Under the pieces are notes generated by a model. The model ran no database searches. It was not told the origin of the DNA and was given only the letters and a program-made list of their open reading frames with translations. Positions 43,869 through 53,145 of a DNA stretch of 64,000 nt are shown here, in pieces (positions within the stretch are counted from its first letter, which is position 1; each line of letters begins with the position of its first letter). The stretch is taken from assembly GCA_013153845.1 (NCBI GenBank), contig JAADDS010000074.1, forward strand, positions 1 to 64,000. The letters are read 5' to 3'. This stretch comes from Methanococci archaeon. GTDB taxonomy: Archaea > AGJL01 > Methanococci > Methanococcales > Methanocaldococcaceae. The translations under genes were made by a program, and so were the position numbers.

Positions 43869-45098
43869 ATGGACGCATTGATACTATGTGCCGGAAAGGG
43901 AGAGCGATTAAAACCTTTAACCGAAAATAGGCCAAAACCAATGATTCCCATAGCTGGAAAGCCAATTTTACAGCATATTATTGATAAAATTGAGGATTTA
44001 GTAGATAACATTTATCTCATCGTTAAATATCAAAAAGAAAATATAATTGAACACTTTAAAGATCATCCAAAAGTTAAATTTTTAGAGCAGGGAAAGATAG
44101 ATGGAACTGGAGAGGCAGTTTTAACGGCTAAAAATCATGTAAAAGATGAGTTTTTAGTCATAAATGGAGATATTGTATTTGAAGACACCTTAGAGCAATT
44201 TTTAAAATATAAATATGCTATCGCTGTTAAAGAGGTAAGCGATCCAAAAAATTTCGGTGTTGTTGTATTGGATGATAAAAACAATGTAATAGAAATCCAA
44301 GAAAAACCAGAAAATCCAAAATCAAACTTAATAAATGCTGGAATTTATAAATTTGATAGAAAGATTTTTGAACTCATCGAAAAAACAGAAATTTCTAAAC
44401 GCGGAGAGAGAGAACTAACCGATGCAATAAAACTTCTAATTAAAGAGGAAAACGTTAAAGGGATCAAACTAAATGGCTATTGGAATGATGTTGGAAGACC
44501 ATGGGATATTTTAGATGCAAATAAATATTTTTTAGATAAAATAAAAACAGACATTAAAGGAAAAATTGAAGAAAATGTAGTTATCAAAGGAAATGTAATA
44601 ATAGAAAAAGATGCAGTTGTTAAAGCAAATTCAGTTATTGAAGGTCCTGCAATTATTAAAAAAGGGACTGTTGTAGGGCCATTAGCTTATATAAGACCTT
44701 ATACTGTTTTAATGGAAAATACTTTTGTTGGTAATTCTTCGGAAATAAAATCCAGTATAATAATGAAAAATACTAAAATACCTCATCTTTCTTACGTTGG
44801 AGACAGCATAATAGGAGAAAACTGCAATTTTGGATGCAATACAATAACTGCCAATTTAAGATTCGATGATAAGCCAGTAAAGGTTAATATAAAGGGCAAA
44901 AGAGTTGAAAGTGTTAGAAAACTCGGAGTTATAATGGGAGATAATGTTAAGACAGGCATTCAGGTCTCTTTTATGCCCGGAGTTAAAGTTGGATGCAACT
45001 GCTGGATAGGAGCAAGTTGTTTAATAGATAGAGATATAGAAAGCGATATGTTTGTGTATAAAAAAGACAGTTTGGTATTTAAAAAATTAAAAGAATAA
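43869..45098 (+). CDS. Bifunctional sugar-1-P nucleotidyltransferase / acetyltransferase (GlmU-like)
   Basis: 409 residues. The nucleotidyltransferase half starts ALILCAGKGERLKPLTENRPKPM and has VINGDIVF and WNDVGRPWDIL. The C-terminal third is a left-handed beta helix with repeated I-x-x-x-x-V and PHLSYVGDSIIGENCNFG, GIQVSFMPGVKVG, the acetyltransferase part. With glmM next door, UDP-N-acetylglucosamine synthesis is most likely, though such archaeal enzymes may use dTTP/UTP. Start 43869 (ATG) has GGGGTGAG before it; the upstream ATG at 43839 lacks a site. Confidence 0.9.
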   Translation: MDALILCAGKGERLKPLTENRPKPMIPIAGKPILQHIIDKIEDLVDNIYLIVKYQKENIIEHFKDHPKVKFLEQGKIDGTGEAVLTAKNHVKDEFLVINGDIVFEDTLEQFLKYKYAIAVKEVSDPKNFGVVVLDDKNNVIEIQEKPENPKSNLINAGIYKFDRKIFELIEKTEISKRGERELTDAIKLLIKEENVKGIKLNGYWNDVGRPWDILDANKYFLDKIKTDIKGKIEENVVIKGNVIIEKDAVVKANSVIEGPAIIKKGTVVGPLAYIRPYTVLMENTFVGNSSEIKSSIIMKNTKIPHLSYVGDSIIGENCNFGCNTITANLRFDDKPVKVNIKGKRVESVRKLGVIMGDNVKTGIQVSFMPGVKVGCNCWIGASCLIDRDIESDMFVYKKDSLVFKKLKE

Positions 45099-45291
45099 AA
45101 AATAAAATAAATGAACAAAATAAATAAAAGCAAGGATTTAAATAAAAACTAAAATATAAAATGAAAATTAAAATAAAAATTAATAAAAATTACATAATGA
45201 TATGAAGTTATAAAAACTATAAATTCAAAAATTTATAACTCAAAAATTGAAGGGACTAAATAAAGCAGATTGATTAAAACAAGATGAGACC

Positions 45292-46017
45292 ATGAGCCCT
45301 CATAAGAAATATATAATAAGCTTAGGTGTGGATATATCAAACAACGATGTTAGAACCAATCCTAAAATAAACAGAATAGTTGATTCAGAAGTTAAAAGGC
45401 GATTATCAAAGTTAGGGATAAAATCCTGTATATCCAATATAACCGGAGATGACATAGTTATAACATCCCTTGTTCCAGAAAACTTAATAGAGGAAAACAA
45501 TAGAATAGTATTTGAAATTCTAAAAGAGTATGCGGAAGGGTTTAGTGATTTGAATGGGATTTCAGATACAGCAGAAGGGGCAGGGGAGGGTATATCATAT
45601 GCAATAGCAGAAGCAATCTCTGAGTATGGTGATGCGTTAATAGTGGCATTTGATACTTATGGAGGAGAATCCTTTGTTGATGAAATTGCACTATTCGTTA
45701 AAGAAATTGGGGAAAAGTTTGGATATGATGTTGGATGCTCTGTTTCAAACACTGCTCGAAAGATCCCTGGGGTTGGATATACCGGAGCTGAGAGTGATGA
45801 TCCTGTTGTAATTATCACCACAAAAAACTTAGAAGATATTTCAAAGATTGCCTGTTTAATATATGGCGGACTATTAAACTACGATCGGCTGTATTTTGTT
45901 AAAAGAGGAGAAGGAGCGGATATTCTACCCCCGGGGGTTGTGTATACAATCTCTGCCTTCTTAAATGGGAATGTTATAGATCTCTATGAAGGAATTAAAA
46001 AAAGAGTAAAATTTTAA
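45292..46017 (+). CDS. Conserved methanogen protein, function unknown
   Basis: 241 residues, not recognised. Features: IISLGVDISNNDVRTNPKI at the start, GISDTAEGAGEGISYAIAEA in the middle (small-residue-rich loop), SVSNTARKIPGVGYTGAES and VKRGEGADILPPGVVYTISAFLNG near the end. The many conserved-looking Gly/Ser loops suggest an alpha/beta enzyme. Cysteines occur at four positions, not in a cluster. It stands between the GlmU-like and MarC genes, all on the plus strand, each with its own AT-rich spacer. No function is assigned. Confidence 0.7.
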   Translation: MSPHKKYIISLGVDISNNDVRTNPKINRIVDSEVKRRLSKLGIKSCISNITGDDIVITSLVPENLIEENNRIVFEILKEYAEGFSDLNGISDTAEGAGEGISYAIAEAISEYGDALIVAFDTYGGESFVDEIALFVKEIGEKFGYDVGCSVSNTARKIPGVGYTGAESDDPVVIITTKNLEDISKIACLIYGGLLNYDRLYFVKRGEGADILPPGVVYTISAFLNGNVIDLYEGIKKRVKF

Positions 46018-46070
46018 TTATTTACATAAAACCATATAATCAAACGAAAAGACAACAAAACAGGGGTAGT

Positions 46071-46688
46071 ATGGATATACAATATTTTATATTAGCATTT
46101 TCCTCGATATTTTCAATTTTAAACCCATTTGGAGCTGTTCCAGTATTTATAACGTTGACAGAATCGTATCCAAAGAAAGAGAGAAATCTTGTGGCTAAAA
46201 AAACAGTAATATATGCTCTTGCCATCTTACTCTCGTTTGCATTATTCGGAAGTTTAATACTCAAATTTTTTGGAATCTCGTTAGATGCTTTTAAAATTGC
46301 TGGAGGAATTTTACTGCTATTAATTTCCTTAGACATGGTTAGGGGGCATCAAGAAGCAAAACTTCATAGAAAAGAGATAGAAGCTGCTTATGAAATCGAC
46401 GAGATCGCGTTAATGCCTCTTGCAACCCCGCTATTGGCTGGTCCGGGCTCTATAACTGCGTGTATGGTTGCAATGGCAGAAGCTCCAGATATTGGAGATA
46501 AATTTTTAGTTATAGTTGCGATATTAATATCTCTTGGAATAACCTATATAACATTGTTATTTGCTGAAAAACTGCTTGATAAGATTGGAAAATTAGGAAT
46601 TAGGATATTAACGAGAATGATGGGGTTGATCTTAACTGCAATTGCAGTGCAAATGATCGTTAGTGGAATTAAAGGGGCGTTATTATAA
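46071..46688 (+). CDS. MarC-family integral membrane protein (UPF0056)
   Basis: 205 residues with about six hydrophobic helices. Family pieces: SILNPFGAVPVFITLTESY near the N-terminus, KIAGGILLLLISLDMVRG, ALMPLATPLLAGPGSITACM and the C-terminal MMGLILTAIAVQMIVSGI. Cytoplasmic membrane protein of unknown function; a drug-resistance role, despite the name, is not supported. Starts at ATG 46071 with GGGGTAGT upstream. Confidence 0.88.
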   Translation: MDIQYFILAFSSIFSILNPFGAVPVFITLTESYPKKERNLVAKKTVIYALAILLSFALFGSLILKFFGISLDAFKIAGGILLLLISLDMVRGHQEAKLHRKEIEAAYEIDEIALMPLATPLLAGPGSITACMVAMAEAPDIGDKFLVIVAILISLGITYITLLFAEKLLDKIGKLGIRILTRMMGLILTAIAVQMIVSGIKGALL

Positions 46689-46851
46689 AAATAATTAAAA
46701 AATATGTCATATAAAATCTTTTTTGTTTAAATAAAAAAGTAAATAGAAAATTAAAAATAAATTATAAAAATAAATCAGAAGAAAAGCTTATAATTATGAA
46801 TTATTGAATAAATAAGTTGAATTGATAAACATTAAATTATGAATAGCAAAA

Positions 46852-46861
46852 CCATATATAA
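46852..46861 (+). promoter_or_regulatory. TATA-box candidate for pscS
   Basis: CCATATATAA about 78-87 bases before the TTG start of pscS, in an otherwise featureless AT-rich spacer. Predicts a leader of roughly 50 nt. Confidence 0.5.
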
Positions 46862-46938
46862 CCCAAACATCTCCTAACAAATTTACCTACCCCACAATCT
46901 TCTGATCATTAAATCCAATATTTTAAGAGGTGATTTTT

Positions 46939-48084
46939 TTGAATATAAACGTTGACAAATATAAAAACTTATCAAGAAGTTTATCAAGGGAGTTTATTAA
47001 CTTAAACCCCATACAAAGAGGAGGGATCTTACCAAAAGAAGCAAAAAAAGCTGTTTATGAATATTGGGATGGATACAGTGTTTGTGATTACTGTCATGGA
47101 AGATTGGATGAAATAACCTATCCACCAATAAAGGACTTTCTTGAGGATATTGCCCAATTTTTAAATATGGATCTTGCAAGACCAACACATGGAGCGAGGG
47201 AAGGAAAGTTTATAGTTATGCATGCCATCTGTAAGGAAGGGGATTACGTTGTTTTAGATAAAAATGCACACTACACAAGTTATGTCTCTGCCGAGAGAGC
47301 AAAGTTGAATGTTGCAGAAGTTGGCTATGAAGAAGAATACCCAACATTTAAGATAAATTTAGAAGGATATGAAGAAGTTGTCGATAATTTAGAAGATAAA
47401 GGAAAAAATGTTGGATTGATTCTCTTAACTCACGTAGATGGAGAATATGGAAATCTAAACAATGCCGAAAAAGTCGGAAAAATTGCTAAAAAAAGAGGAA
47501 TTCCTTTCCTGTTAAACTGTGCATATACAGTTGGACGAATGCCCGTTGATGGAAAAAAACTTAAAGCTGATTTTATTGTAGCTTCAGGACATAAGAGTAT
47601 GGCATCTTCAGCTCCATGTGGCATTTTAGCTTTTAGTGAAGAATTTTCAGATAAAATAACAAAAACATCAGAAAAATTTCCAGTAAAAGAAATAGAAATG
47701 CTCGGATGCACAAGTAGAGGCCTACCAATAATAACACTTATGGCAAGCTTTCCTTATATTGTTGAAAGAGTTAAAAAATGGGATGAAGAACTTAAAAAAA
47801 CAAGATACGTTGTTGATGAACTTGAAAAGATTGGATTTAAACAGTTAGGAATTAAACCAAAAGAACATGATTTAATTAAATTCGAAACTCCTATATTAGA
47901 TGAAATTGCAAAAAAAGATAAAAGAAAAGGATTTTTCTTTTATGATGAATTGAAAAAGAGAGGAATTGGAGGAATTAGAGCAGGTGTAAGTAAAGAAGTA
48001 AAAATGAGCGTTTATGGATTAGAATGGGACCAAGTAAAATATGTAGTCGACTCGATAAAACAGATTATATCCCTAAACAAATGA
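46939..48084 (+). CDS. pscS: Sep-tRNA:Cys-tRNA synthase (SepCysS)
   Basis: 381 residues from TTG 46939 (AGGTGAT at 46928-46934 is the ribosome binding site). PLP-dependent enzyme that turns O-phosphoseryl-tRNA-Cys into Cys-tRNA-Cys in methanogens lacking a CysRS. Functional cysteines are visible at 49 and 52 (CDYCHGR) and 257 (LGCTSRG), equal to C64, C67 and C272 in the longer M. jannaschii numbering. PLP lysine is in ASGHKSMASSAP. The upstream in-frame GTG 46930 is a weaker start. Confidence 0.96.
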   Translation: MNINVDKYKNLSRSLSREFINLNPIQRGGILPKEAKKAVYEYWDGYSVCDYCHGRLDEITYPPIKDFLEDIAQFLNMDLARPTHGAREGKFIVMHAICKEGDYVVLDKNAHYTSYVSAERAKLNVAEVGYEEEYPTFKINLEGYEEVVDNLEDKGKNVGLILLTHVDGEYGNLNNAEKVGKIAKKRGIPFLLNCAYTVGRMPVDGKKLKADFIVASGHKSMASSAPCGILAFSEEFSDKITKTSEKFPVKEIEMLGCTSRGLPIITLMASFPYIVERVKKWDEELKKTRYVVDELEKIGFKQLGIKPKEHDLIKFETPILDEIAKKDKRKGFFFYDELKKRGIGGIRAGVSKEVKMSVYGLEWDQVKYVVDSIKQIISLNK

Positions 48085-48154
48085 ATTAAATTATAGAAAG
48101 TAAATGGAACTTTTTAATAATTTTTTTAGTTTTTTTGTTTAATTATTTATTTAA

Positions 48155-48640
48155 TTATTTTTTAATCTTTATAAAGTCCCCTAATGTAAAGCCCTCATCG
48201 CTTTCTCCTGAGTAAAATTGACTATCTTCCCCTGCATTTTCAGTTAGAGATATTTTTAACCATTTTTCTAATATTTTAATCTCTTTTTCGTTTGGTTCTA
48301 ACTCGTATCTTTCAAATTTTTGTAAAGTGGAAGATTTCATTTTAAGTTTTTTAGCAAGTTCCTCTATCGAAAGCCCCATCTTCTCTCTCGCTTCTCTAAT
48401 TAAATCTCCGTAATCCTCCCTTAAAATTGGAAGTGAATCAAACAGATCTCTTCTTCTTTTAACTGGTTTTTTAGTTGTGGTTTTTCCGGATGTTGGAATA
48501 GGTTTCTTTCCAAGTCGAGAGTAGGTCTTTGGGCTTTTTCCAAATTTAGCACACTCCTTGCAGACATTCATTTCAGAACCTTCAATAACAACCTTATAAA
48601 GTTTTTCAGTTAATTTTCCGCATAACTCACACATTTGCAT
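48155..48640 (-). CDS. mbf1: Archaeal MBF1-like transcription factor
   Basis: 161 residues. The N-terminal zinc ribbon is [13 protein letters not shown]...CKECAKFG, followed by a basic linker (KKPVKRRRD) and a HTH_3 domain near residues 81-134 ([19 protein letters not shown], recognition helix STLQKFE). It matches the archaeal multiprotein bridging factor 1 type (TIGR00270), a TBP-linked coactivator. ATG 48640 is used because GAGGGA lies 7 nt before it; the in-frame TTG at 48655 is less likely. Confidence 0.9.
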   Translation of the reverse strand: MQMCELCGKLTEKLYKVVIEGSEMNVCKECAKFGKSPKTYSRLGKKPIPTSGKTTTKKPVKRRRDLFDSLPILREDYGDLIREAREKMGLSIEELAKKLKMKSSTLQKFERYELEPNEKEIKILEKWLKISLTENAGEDSQFYSGESDEGFTLGDFIKIKK

Positions 48641-48665
48641 AATACAATCCCTCAAAAATTTAATA

Positions 48666-48678
48666 ACATATATATAGA
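48666..48678 (-). promoter_or_regulatory. TATA-box candidate for mbf1
   Basis: ACATATATATAGA (plus-strand reading), 26-38 bases upstream of the mbf1 ATG. Suggests a very short leader. It lies in the divergent promoter region shared with the small gene at 48794. Confidence 0.5.
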
Positions 48679-48753
48679 TAGAGTGTAGAAGTATAATTTA
48701 TGATATTTATAATTAATCCAACTAACCAATAACTATAACTGTAAAGTGTTTGG

Positions 48754-48761
48754 GTATAAAT
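48754..48761 (+). promoter_or_regulatory. TATA-box candidate for the 58-residue gene
   Basis: GTATAAAT inside GGGTATAAATAG, about 33-40 bases before ATG 48794. Together with GGTGAG it supports expression of the small ORF. Confidence 0.55.
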
Positions 48762-48793
48762 AGTTTGAGTATTAACATAACCATGGTGAGATT

Positions 48794-48970
48794 ATGGAAA
48801 AAGAGAAACTTATAAAAAAGCTAATTCATACTCTAAATCATACAGAAGAGCATTTCGAAGCAATTATCTCCCAACTAAAAGACCTTGGAATGGATACAAA
48901 TGAGTATGAAAAACTCTTCTTAAAATTAAAAGAACTAAATGAAACTGTGAAAAAGAAGCTAGATTATTAA
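48794..48970 (+). CDS. Small charged helical protein (58 aa), function unknown
   Basis: 58 residues, below common ORF size cut-offs. It starts at ATG 48794 with GGTGAG at 48785-48790 and a TATA-like box at 48754. Composition is Lys/Glu/Leu-rich with heptad-like spacing (KLIKKLIHTLNHTEEHFEAI), suggesting a helical hairpin or coiled coil. No cysteine or membrane segment. Promoter, ribosome site and good codon use favour a real gene. It is divergent from mbf1. No function assigned. Confidence 0.75.
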   Translation: MEKEKLIKKLIHTLNHTEEHFEAIISQLKDLGMDTNEYEKLFLKLKELNETVKKKLDY

Positions 48971-49171
48971 ATACTTTTTAATAATTTTTATTTCAGAACT
49001 TAATGCTCTAATCAGTTCTGACAACTTTAAAACCATTGATCGCTCTTTTCGATACCTTACTCTTATAAGTTCATATCTGCAAATTATTTTGATAGATCTA
49101 TCTTAAAATAAAAAATAAAAAATTAAGGAATAACTTTATTATTAGTTCTGTCTCTCTGAGAAAACTTCTAT

Positions 49172-49945
49172 TTAAATCTTTTCACATAGAACATTTAACG
49201 CCTCCTCCTCCATAAAATGAAGCTTTCCTGGAACTACAATACAGTGAAGGGGCTTTCCAAAATCATAGTTTATTAAATTCCCAATCTGCCCATATACAAG
49301 TTTTGGATTTAAAGATCCTGCCCGTGCAACAACAACAACCCATGTATCTTCAGATATTATTCCAAGTCCCTTCCTTTCCTCCAATTTTAGCAAAATTTCT
49401 AACGCTTCATTAGCCGTCATAAATCTTTTCTCATCATTCTCTATCTTAATGTCTAAAAGGCATAACGTATGCAAACCCCTTTCTAAATTCTCTTTAATAA
49501 CGTTATAAGGTGTCTCTGGGAAATAATTTTCTTCTGGAAAGACAATTGATGTAGTTTTTCCAAATTTATAAAGTTGAAGGCCAGTTATTCCAACAGCAGA
49601 GTAGATAGAAGGAGCATTTATTATTTTTACATCCACCCCCTTCTTTTTTGCTTCAACAGCAAGATCAACATGAGTAGTTGCAACCATCGGATCTCCCGCA
49701 GTTAGAAAAACAACATTCTTTGTTTTTGCCTCTTCTATTATCTTATATCCCTCATACTCAACATCCTTCCTACCTAAGAGATTTATCTTTCTACCAATGA
49801 CTTCCTCTATTCTTTCAATAGTTGTTCCTGTTAATACAGCAGTATAGAACTCTGCATAAACAATATCTGCCTCTCTTGCAAATTTTAAGGCCTTTAAGGT
49901 TATATCGTTTTCATCATAAAGTCCCAAACCTGCTAAAATCAGCAT
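49172..49945 (-). CDS. dphB: Diphthine synthase
   Basis: 257 residues of the tetrapyrrole-methylase fold. LILAGLGLYDENDITLKAL at the N-terminus, FLTAGDPMVATTHVDL near 81 and INAPSIYSAVGITGLQLYKFG near 110 are diagnostic of archaeal DphB. It methylates the modified histidine of translation factor aEF2 on the way to diphthamide. GGTGAG precedes the ATG, and a minus-strand TATA candidate lies at 50013-50027. Confidence 0.94.
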   Translation of the reverse strand: MLILAGLGLYDENDITLKALKFAREADIVYAEFYTAVLTGTTIERIEEVIGRKINLLGRKDVEYEGYKIIEEAKTKNVVFLTAGDPMVATTHVDLAVEAKKKGVDVKIINAPSIYSAVGITGLQLYKFGKTTSIVFPEENYFPETPYNVIKENLERGLHTLCLLDIKIENDEKRFMTANEALEILLKLEERKGLGIISEDTWVVVVARAGSLNPKLVYGQIGNLINYDFGKPLHCIVVPGKLHFMEEEALNVLCEKI

Positions 49946-50012
49946 TTAACTCACCCCCTCATCAAAAACTGAGATCAACATAAAATCACACTTTACCTAA
50001 AAACGCATCAAT

Positions 50013-50027
50013 AAGATTATATACCCC
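50013..50027 (-). promoter_or_regulatory. TATA-box candidate for dphB
   Basis: On the minus strand GGGGGGTATATAATC, about 68-82 bases before the dphB ATG. A run of G (possible BRE-like purine tract) precedes the TATATAA core. Confidence 0.5.
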
Positions 50028-50067
50028 CCTACCAAAATTTTAATAAAATTTGTATTGTGGTGGGGTA

Positions 50068-51237
50068 ATGGAAAGTTATTACTACGCATTTTTTATAATT
50101 TTGTCAATAATTTTCATAGTGCCAAATCTGCTGAAAAAGTTCAACATCCCAGCAATAACTTCAATAATGGTTGCAGGTATGATCATTGGGCCTTATGGTT
50201 TAAATATTCTTCAAGTTGATGAAACATTAAAAGTGCTCGCTGATTTCGGGGCTATAATGTTAATGTTTCTCGCAGGATTGGAGGTTGATAACGAAACACT
50301 GAAAAAAGAATTTAAAAACTCACTTATATTAAGTTTATTTTCGTTAATAATTCCAGGCATTGGGGGGTATATGATAGGAAATTATTTAGGACTGGGATTT
50401 ATAGGTAGTTTACTCTACTCAGTGATCTTTGCATCACACTCCGTAGCGATAGTTTATGCAATACTGGAAGAACTAAAAATGGTAAAAACACGACTGGGAA
50501 CTATAATTTTAAGTGCAACAATTACCGTTGATCTTTTTACCCTACTACTGCTATCTGTCGTTATAAAGTTAGGAGCAGGAGGAGGAGATATTGGCACCTT
50601 CCTCTTAGAAACATTTGTATATATAGCAGTTTTGCTTTTAGTAATTCCATCCCTATCAAAATACATTTTAAAACTATTTAGAAAACTTCACGCTCAAAGA
50701 ATACATTACGTTTTATTTATTATTTTTATAGCAATAGTTGTAGGGGAAGTTATAGGAATACATCCAATAGTTGGAGCGTTTATTTGTGGAGTTGCAGTTA
50801 GCGAAGCATTAACAAAAGAAGAGCACGACGAACTCTTAAACAAAAATTTAAACGCCATAGGTTATGGTTTTGTGATACCAATATTCTTTCTCGTTCTTGG
50901 AATGGAAACAAATATTGGGGTTATTCTCAACCTAAACAACTTAGAACTATTTCTCTTAACACTCATCTCAGCAGTTTTCTTAAAATTCATATCTGGATTT
51001 ATCGCTTTGGAGATACTTAAATTTGACACACTGAAAAAGATCATGGGAAGTTTATTGACAGTTCCCAAAATCTCAGCTTCACTGGTTGCGGCATCAATAG
51101 GAAAAGAACTTGGACTAATAGGAAATGAAATATTCGTTACAATAGTTGCTCTTTCAGTGATAACATCAACAGTAATTCCAATACTGGCAAAACACCTCTT
51201 TGTTTCTAAATGCAGCAAAAACTACAACAACAAATAA
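50068..51237 (+). CDS. Na+/H+ or K+/H+ antiporter, CPA2 family
   Basis: 389 residues with about 12-13 membrane helices. Family features: IPAITSIMVAGMIIGPYGL near residue 35, ADFGAIMLMFLAGLEVD near 65, SHSVAIVYAIL near 130 and IHPIVGAFICGVAVSEALT near 235. It would exchange Na+ or K+ for protons in the cytoplasmic membrane. The typical Asp-Asp pair is not obvious in helix 5, where ATITVDLF has a single Asp, as in other electroneutral members. ATG 50068 has GGTGGGG upstream. Confidence 0.88.
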   Translation: MESYYYAFFIILSIIFIVPNLLKKFNIPAITSIMVAGMIIGPYGLNILQVDETLKVLADFGAIMLMFLAGLEVDNETLKKEFKNSLILSLFSLIIPGIGGYMIGNYLGLGFIGSLLYSVIFASHSVAIVYAILEELKMVKTRLGTIILSATITVDLFTLLLLSVVIKLGAGGGDIGTFLLETFVYIAVLLLVIPSLSKYILKLFRKLHAQRIHYVLFIIFIAIVVGEVIGIHPIVGAFICGVAVSEALTKEEHDELLNKNLNAIGYGFVIPIFFLVLGMETNIGVILNLNNLELFLLTLISAVFLKFISGFIALEILKFDTLKKIMGSLLTVPKISASLVAASIGKELGLIGNEIFVTIVALSVITSTVIPILAKHLFVSKCSKNYNNK

Positions 51238-51286
51238 TAACAAATAATAACAAACGAAATAAGGCAACAATATTTAGGTGAAATCG

Positions 51287-52936
51287 ATGCTTTGCATAGG
51301 TCTCGAAGGAACCGCAGAAAAAACAGGAGTAGGAATCGTTGACTCAGAAGGAAACGTTCTCTTTAATAAAACAATAATTTACAAACCACCAAAACAAGGG
51401 ATCAATCCAAGAGAAGCAGCAGATCATCACGCTGAAACTTTTCCGAAACTATTAAAAGAGGCATTTGAAGTTGTAGATAAAAACGAAATAGATTTGGTAG
51501 CATTTTCACAAGGACCGGGATTAGGACCTAGTTTGAGGATCACCGCAACAGTTGCAAGAACTCTATCATTAACATTAAAAAAGCCAATAATTGGAGTTAA
51601 CCACTGTATAGCCCATATAGAAATTGGAAAATTAACAACAGATGCAGAAGATCCTCTAACACTATACGTTAGCGGAGGAAACACACAAGTAATCGCCTAC
51701 GTATCAAAAAGATACAGGGTCTTCGGAGAAACACTCGATATTGCAGTTGGAAACTGCCTTGATCAATTTGCAAGATATGTTAACCTACCCCATCCAGGAG
51801 GACCACAAATTGAAGAACTGGCAAAGAAAGGAAAAAAACTTCTTGATCTTCCCTATACAATAAAAGGTATGGATATTGCCTTTTCTGGATTGTTAACTGC
51901 GTGTATGAGACAGTATGATGCAGGAGAGAAACTTGAAGATATATGCTACTCTCTACAGGAGTATGCTTTTTCAATGCTTACTGAAATTACAGAGAGAGCT
52001 TTGGCTCATACAAACAAGGGAGAGGTTATGTTAGTTGGAGGAGTTGCTGCAAATACGCGATTAAGAGAAATGCTAAAAAATATGAGTGAAGGTCAAGGAG
52101 TTGAGTTTTATGTTCCACCAAAAGAATTTTGTGGAGATAACGGAGCAATGATTGCATGGCTCGGCTTGCTTATGTATCAAAACGGAACTAAACTAAAACT
52201 TGAAGATACAAAAGTAATTCCAAATTACAGAACTGATATGGTTGAAGTTAACTGGATAAAAAACATAAAAACCAAAAAAAGAAGAATTCCAAAGCATTTA
52301 ATTGGAAAAGGGGCAGAAGCAGATCTTAAAAAAGGATCTTATTTAGGTATGGACGTTGTAATAAAGAAGAGAATTAAAAAGCACTACCGAGATGAAAAAC
52401 TCGATGAAAAAATAAGAAAAAGTAGAACTGCAAGAGAGGCAAGATACTTATCCTTAGTCAAGGACTTTGGAATCCCAACCCCATACGTTTATGATGTAGA
52501 TCTTGAAGAGAAACAGATAACAATGAAACATATCAAAGGAAAAGTTGTTAAAGATATAATCGAAGATAATACTAAATTAGCATGGGAAATAGGAAAAATT
52601 GTTGGAACATTACATAAAAACGGAGTTATACACAACGATCTAACAACCTCAAACTTTATACTCGAAGAACATAAAGAGGGAAGTAAAATAAGTAAAATGG
52701 ATAAAGAAAGACAGATTTATTTAATAGATTTTGGACTTGGAAAGATCTCAGATATTGATGAAGATAAGGCAGTGGATTTAATTGTTTTTAAAAAAGCAGT
52801 ATCATCAACACATTATGAAAAATTTAGAGAGATATGGAAAGAATTTTTAGAAGGATATAAAGCCACATATAAAGAATGGAAAGTTGTGCTCAAATTAATG
52901 GAGGATGTTGAAAAAAGAGCAAGATATGTAGAATAA
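51287..52936 (+). CDS. kae1-bud32: Fused Kae1-Bud32 (KEOPS tRNA t6A synthase subunits)
   Basis: 549 residues. The N-terminal ~325 are Kae1/TsaD with metal ligands [10 protein letters not shown], phosphate loop YVSGGNTQ and [10 protein letters not shown]. The C-terminal part is the Bud32 kinase-like domain ([30 protein letters not shown]). Together with Pcc1 and Cgi121, KEOPS makes the t6A modification of tRNA. Compared with my memory of the M. jannaschii protein, the Bud32 part has roughly 15 extra residues between NDLTTSNF and the IDFG motif. ATG 51287; GTG 51278 overlaps the AGGTGA site. Confidence 0.95.
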   Translation: MLCIGLEGTAEKTGVGIVDSEGNVLFNKTIIYKPPKQGINPREAADHHAETFPKLLKEAFEVVDKNEIDLVAFSQGPGLGPSLRITATVARTLSLTLKKPIIGVNHCIAHIEIGKLTTDAEDPLTLYVSGGNTQVIAYVSKRYRVFGETLDIAVGNCLDQFARYVNLPHPGGPQIEELAKKGKKLLDLPYTIKGMDIAFSGLLTACMRQYDAGEKLEDICYSLQEYAFSMLTEITERALAHTNKGEVMLVGGVAANTRLREMLKNMSEGQGVEFYVPPKEFCGDNGAMIAWLGLLMYQNGTKLKLEDTKVIPNYRTDMVEVNWIKNIKTKKRRIPKHLIGKGAEADLKKGSYLGMDVVIKKRIKKHYRDEKLDEKIRKSRTAREARYLSLVKDFGIPTPYVYDVDLEEKQITMKHIKGKVVKDIIEDNTKLAWEIGKIVGTLHKNGVIHNDLTTSNFILEEHKEGSKISKMDKERQIYLIDFGLGKISDIDEDKAVDLIVFKKAVSSTHYEKFREIWKEFLEGYKATYKEWKVVLKLMEDVEKRARYVE

Positions 52937-53044
52937 ACCAATATTACTAAACAAAAAGATTTAAGCAAAAAGTAATACAAAATATCTTAAAAAGACATAT
53001 TCAAAAAACTAAATTCCAGTATTGGTATTTTTAAAGAGATATTT

Positions 53045-53064
53045 GCTTATATAAGCTTATATAA
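53045..53064 (+). promoter_or_regulatory. Tandem TATA boxes upstream of the fru operon
   Basis: The ten bases GCTTATATAA occur twice back to back, at 53045-53054 and 53055-53064. Both are good TATA elements, 82-101 bases before the GTG start of fruA. Either could place transcription start in 53075-53095, giving a 50-70 nt leader. Confidence 0.6.
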
Positions 53065-53145
53065 AACAAACTAATGAGGAACTCAATATAAATAACAAAT
53101 TATCTATGCTCTATTTTTAATTTTATTATTTTGGAGGTGAATTTT

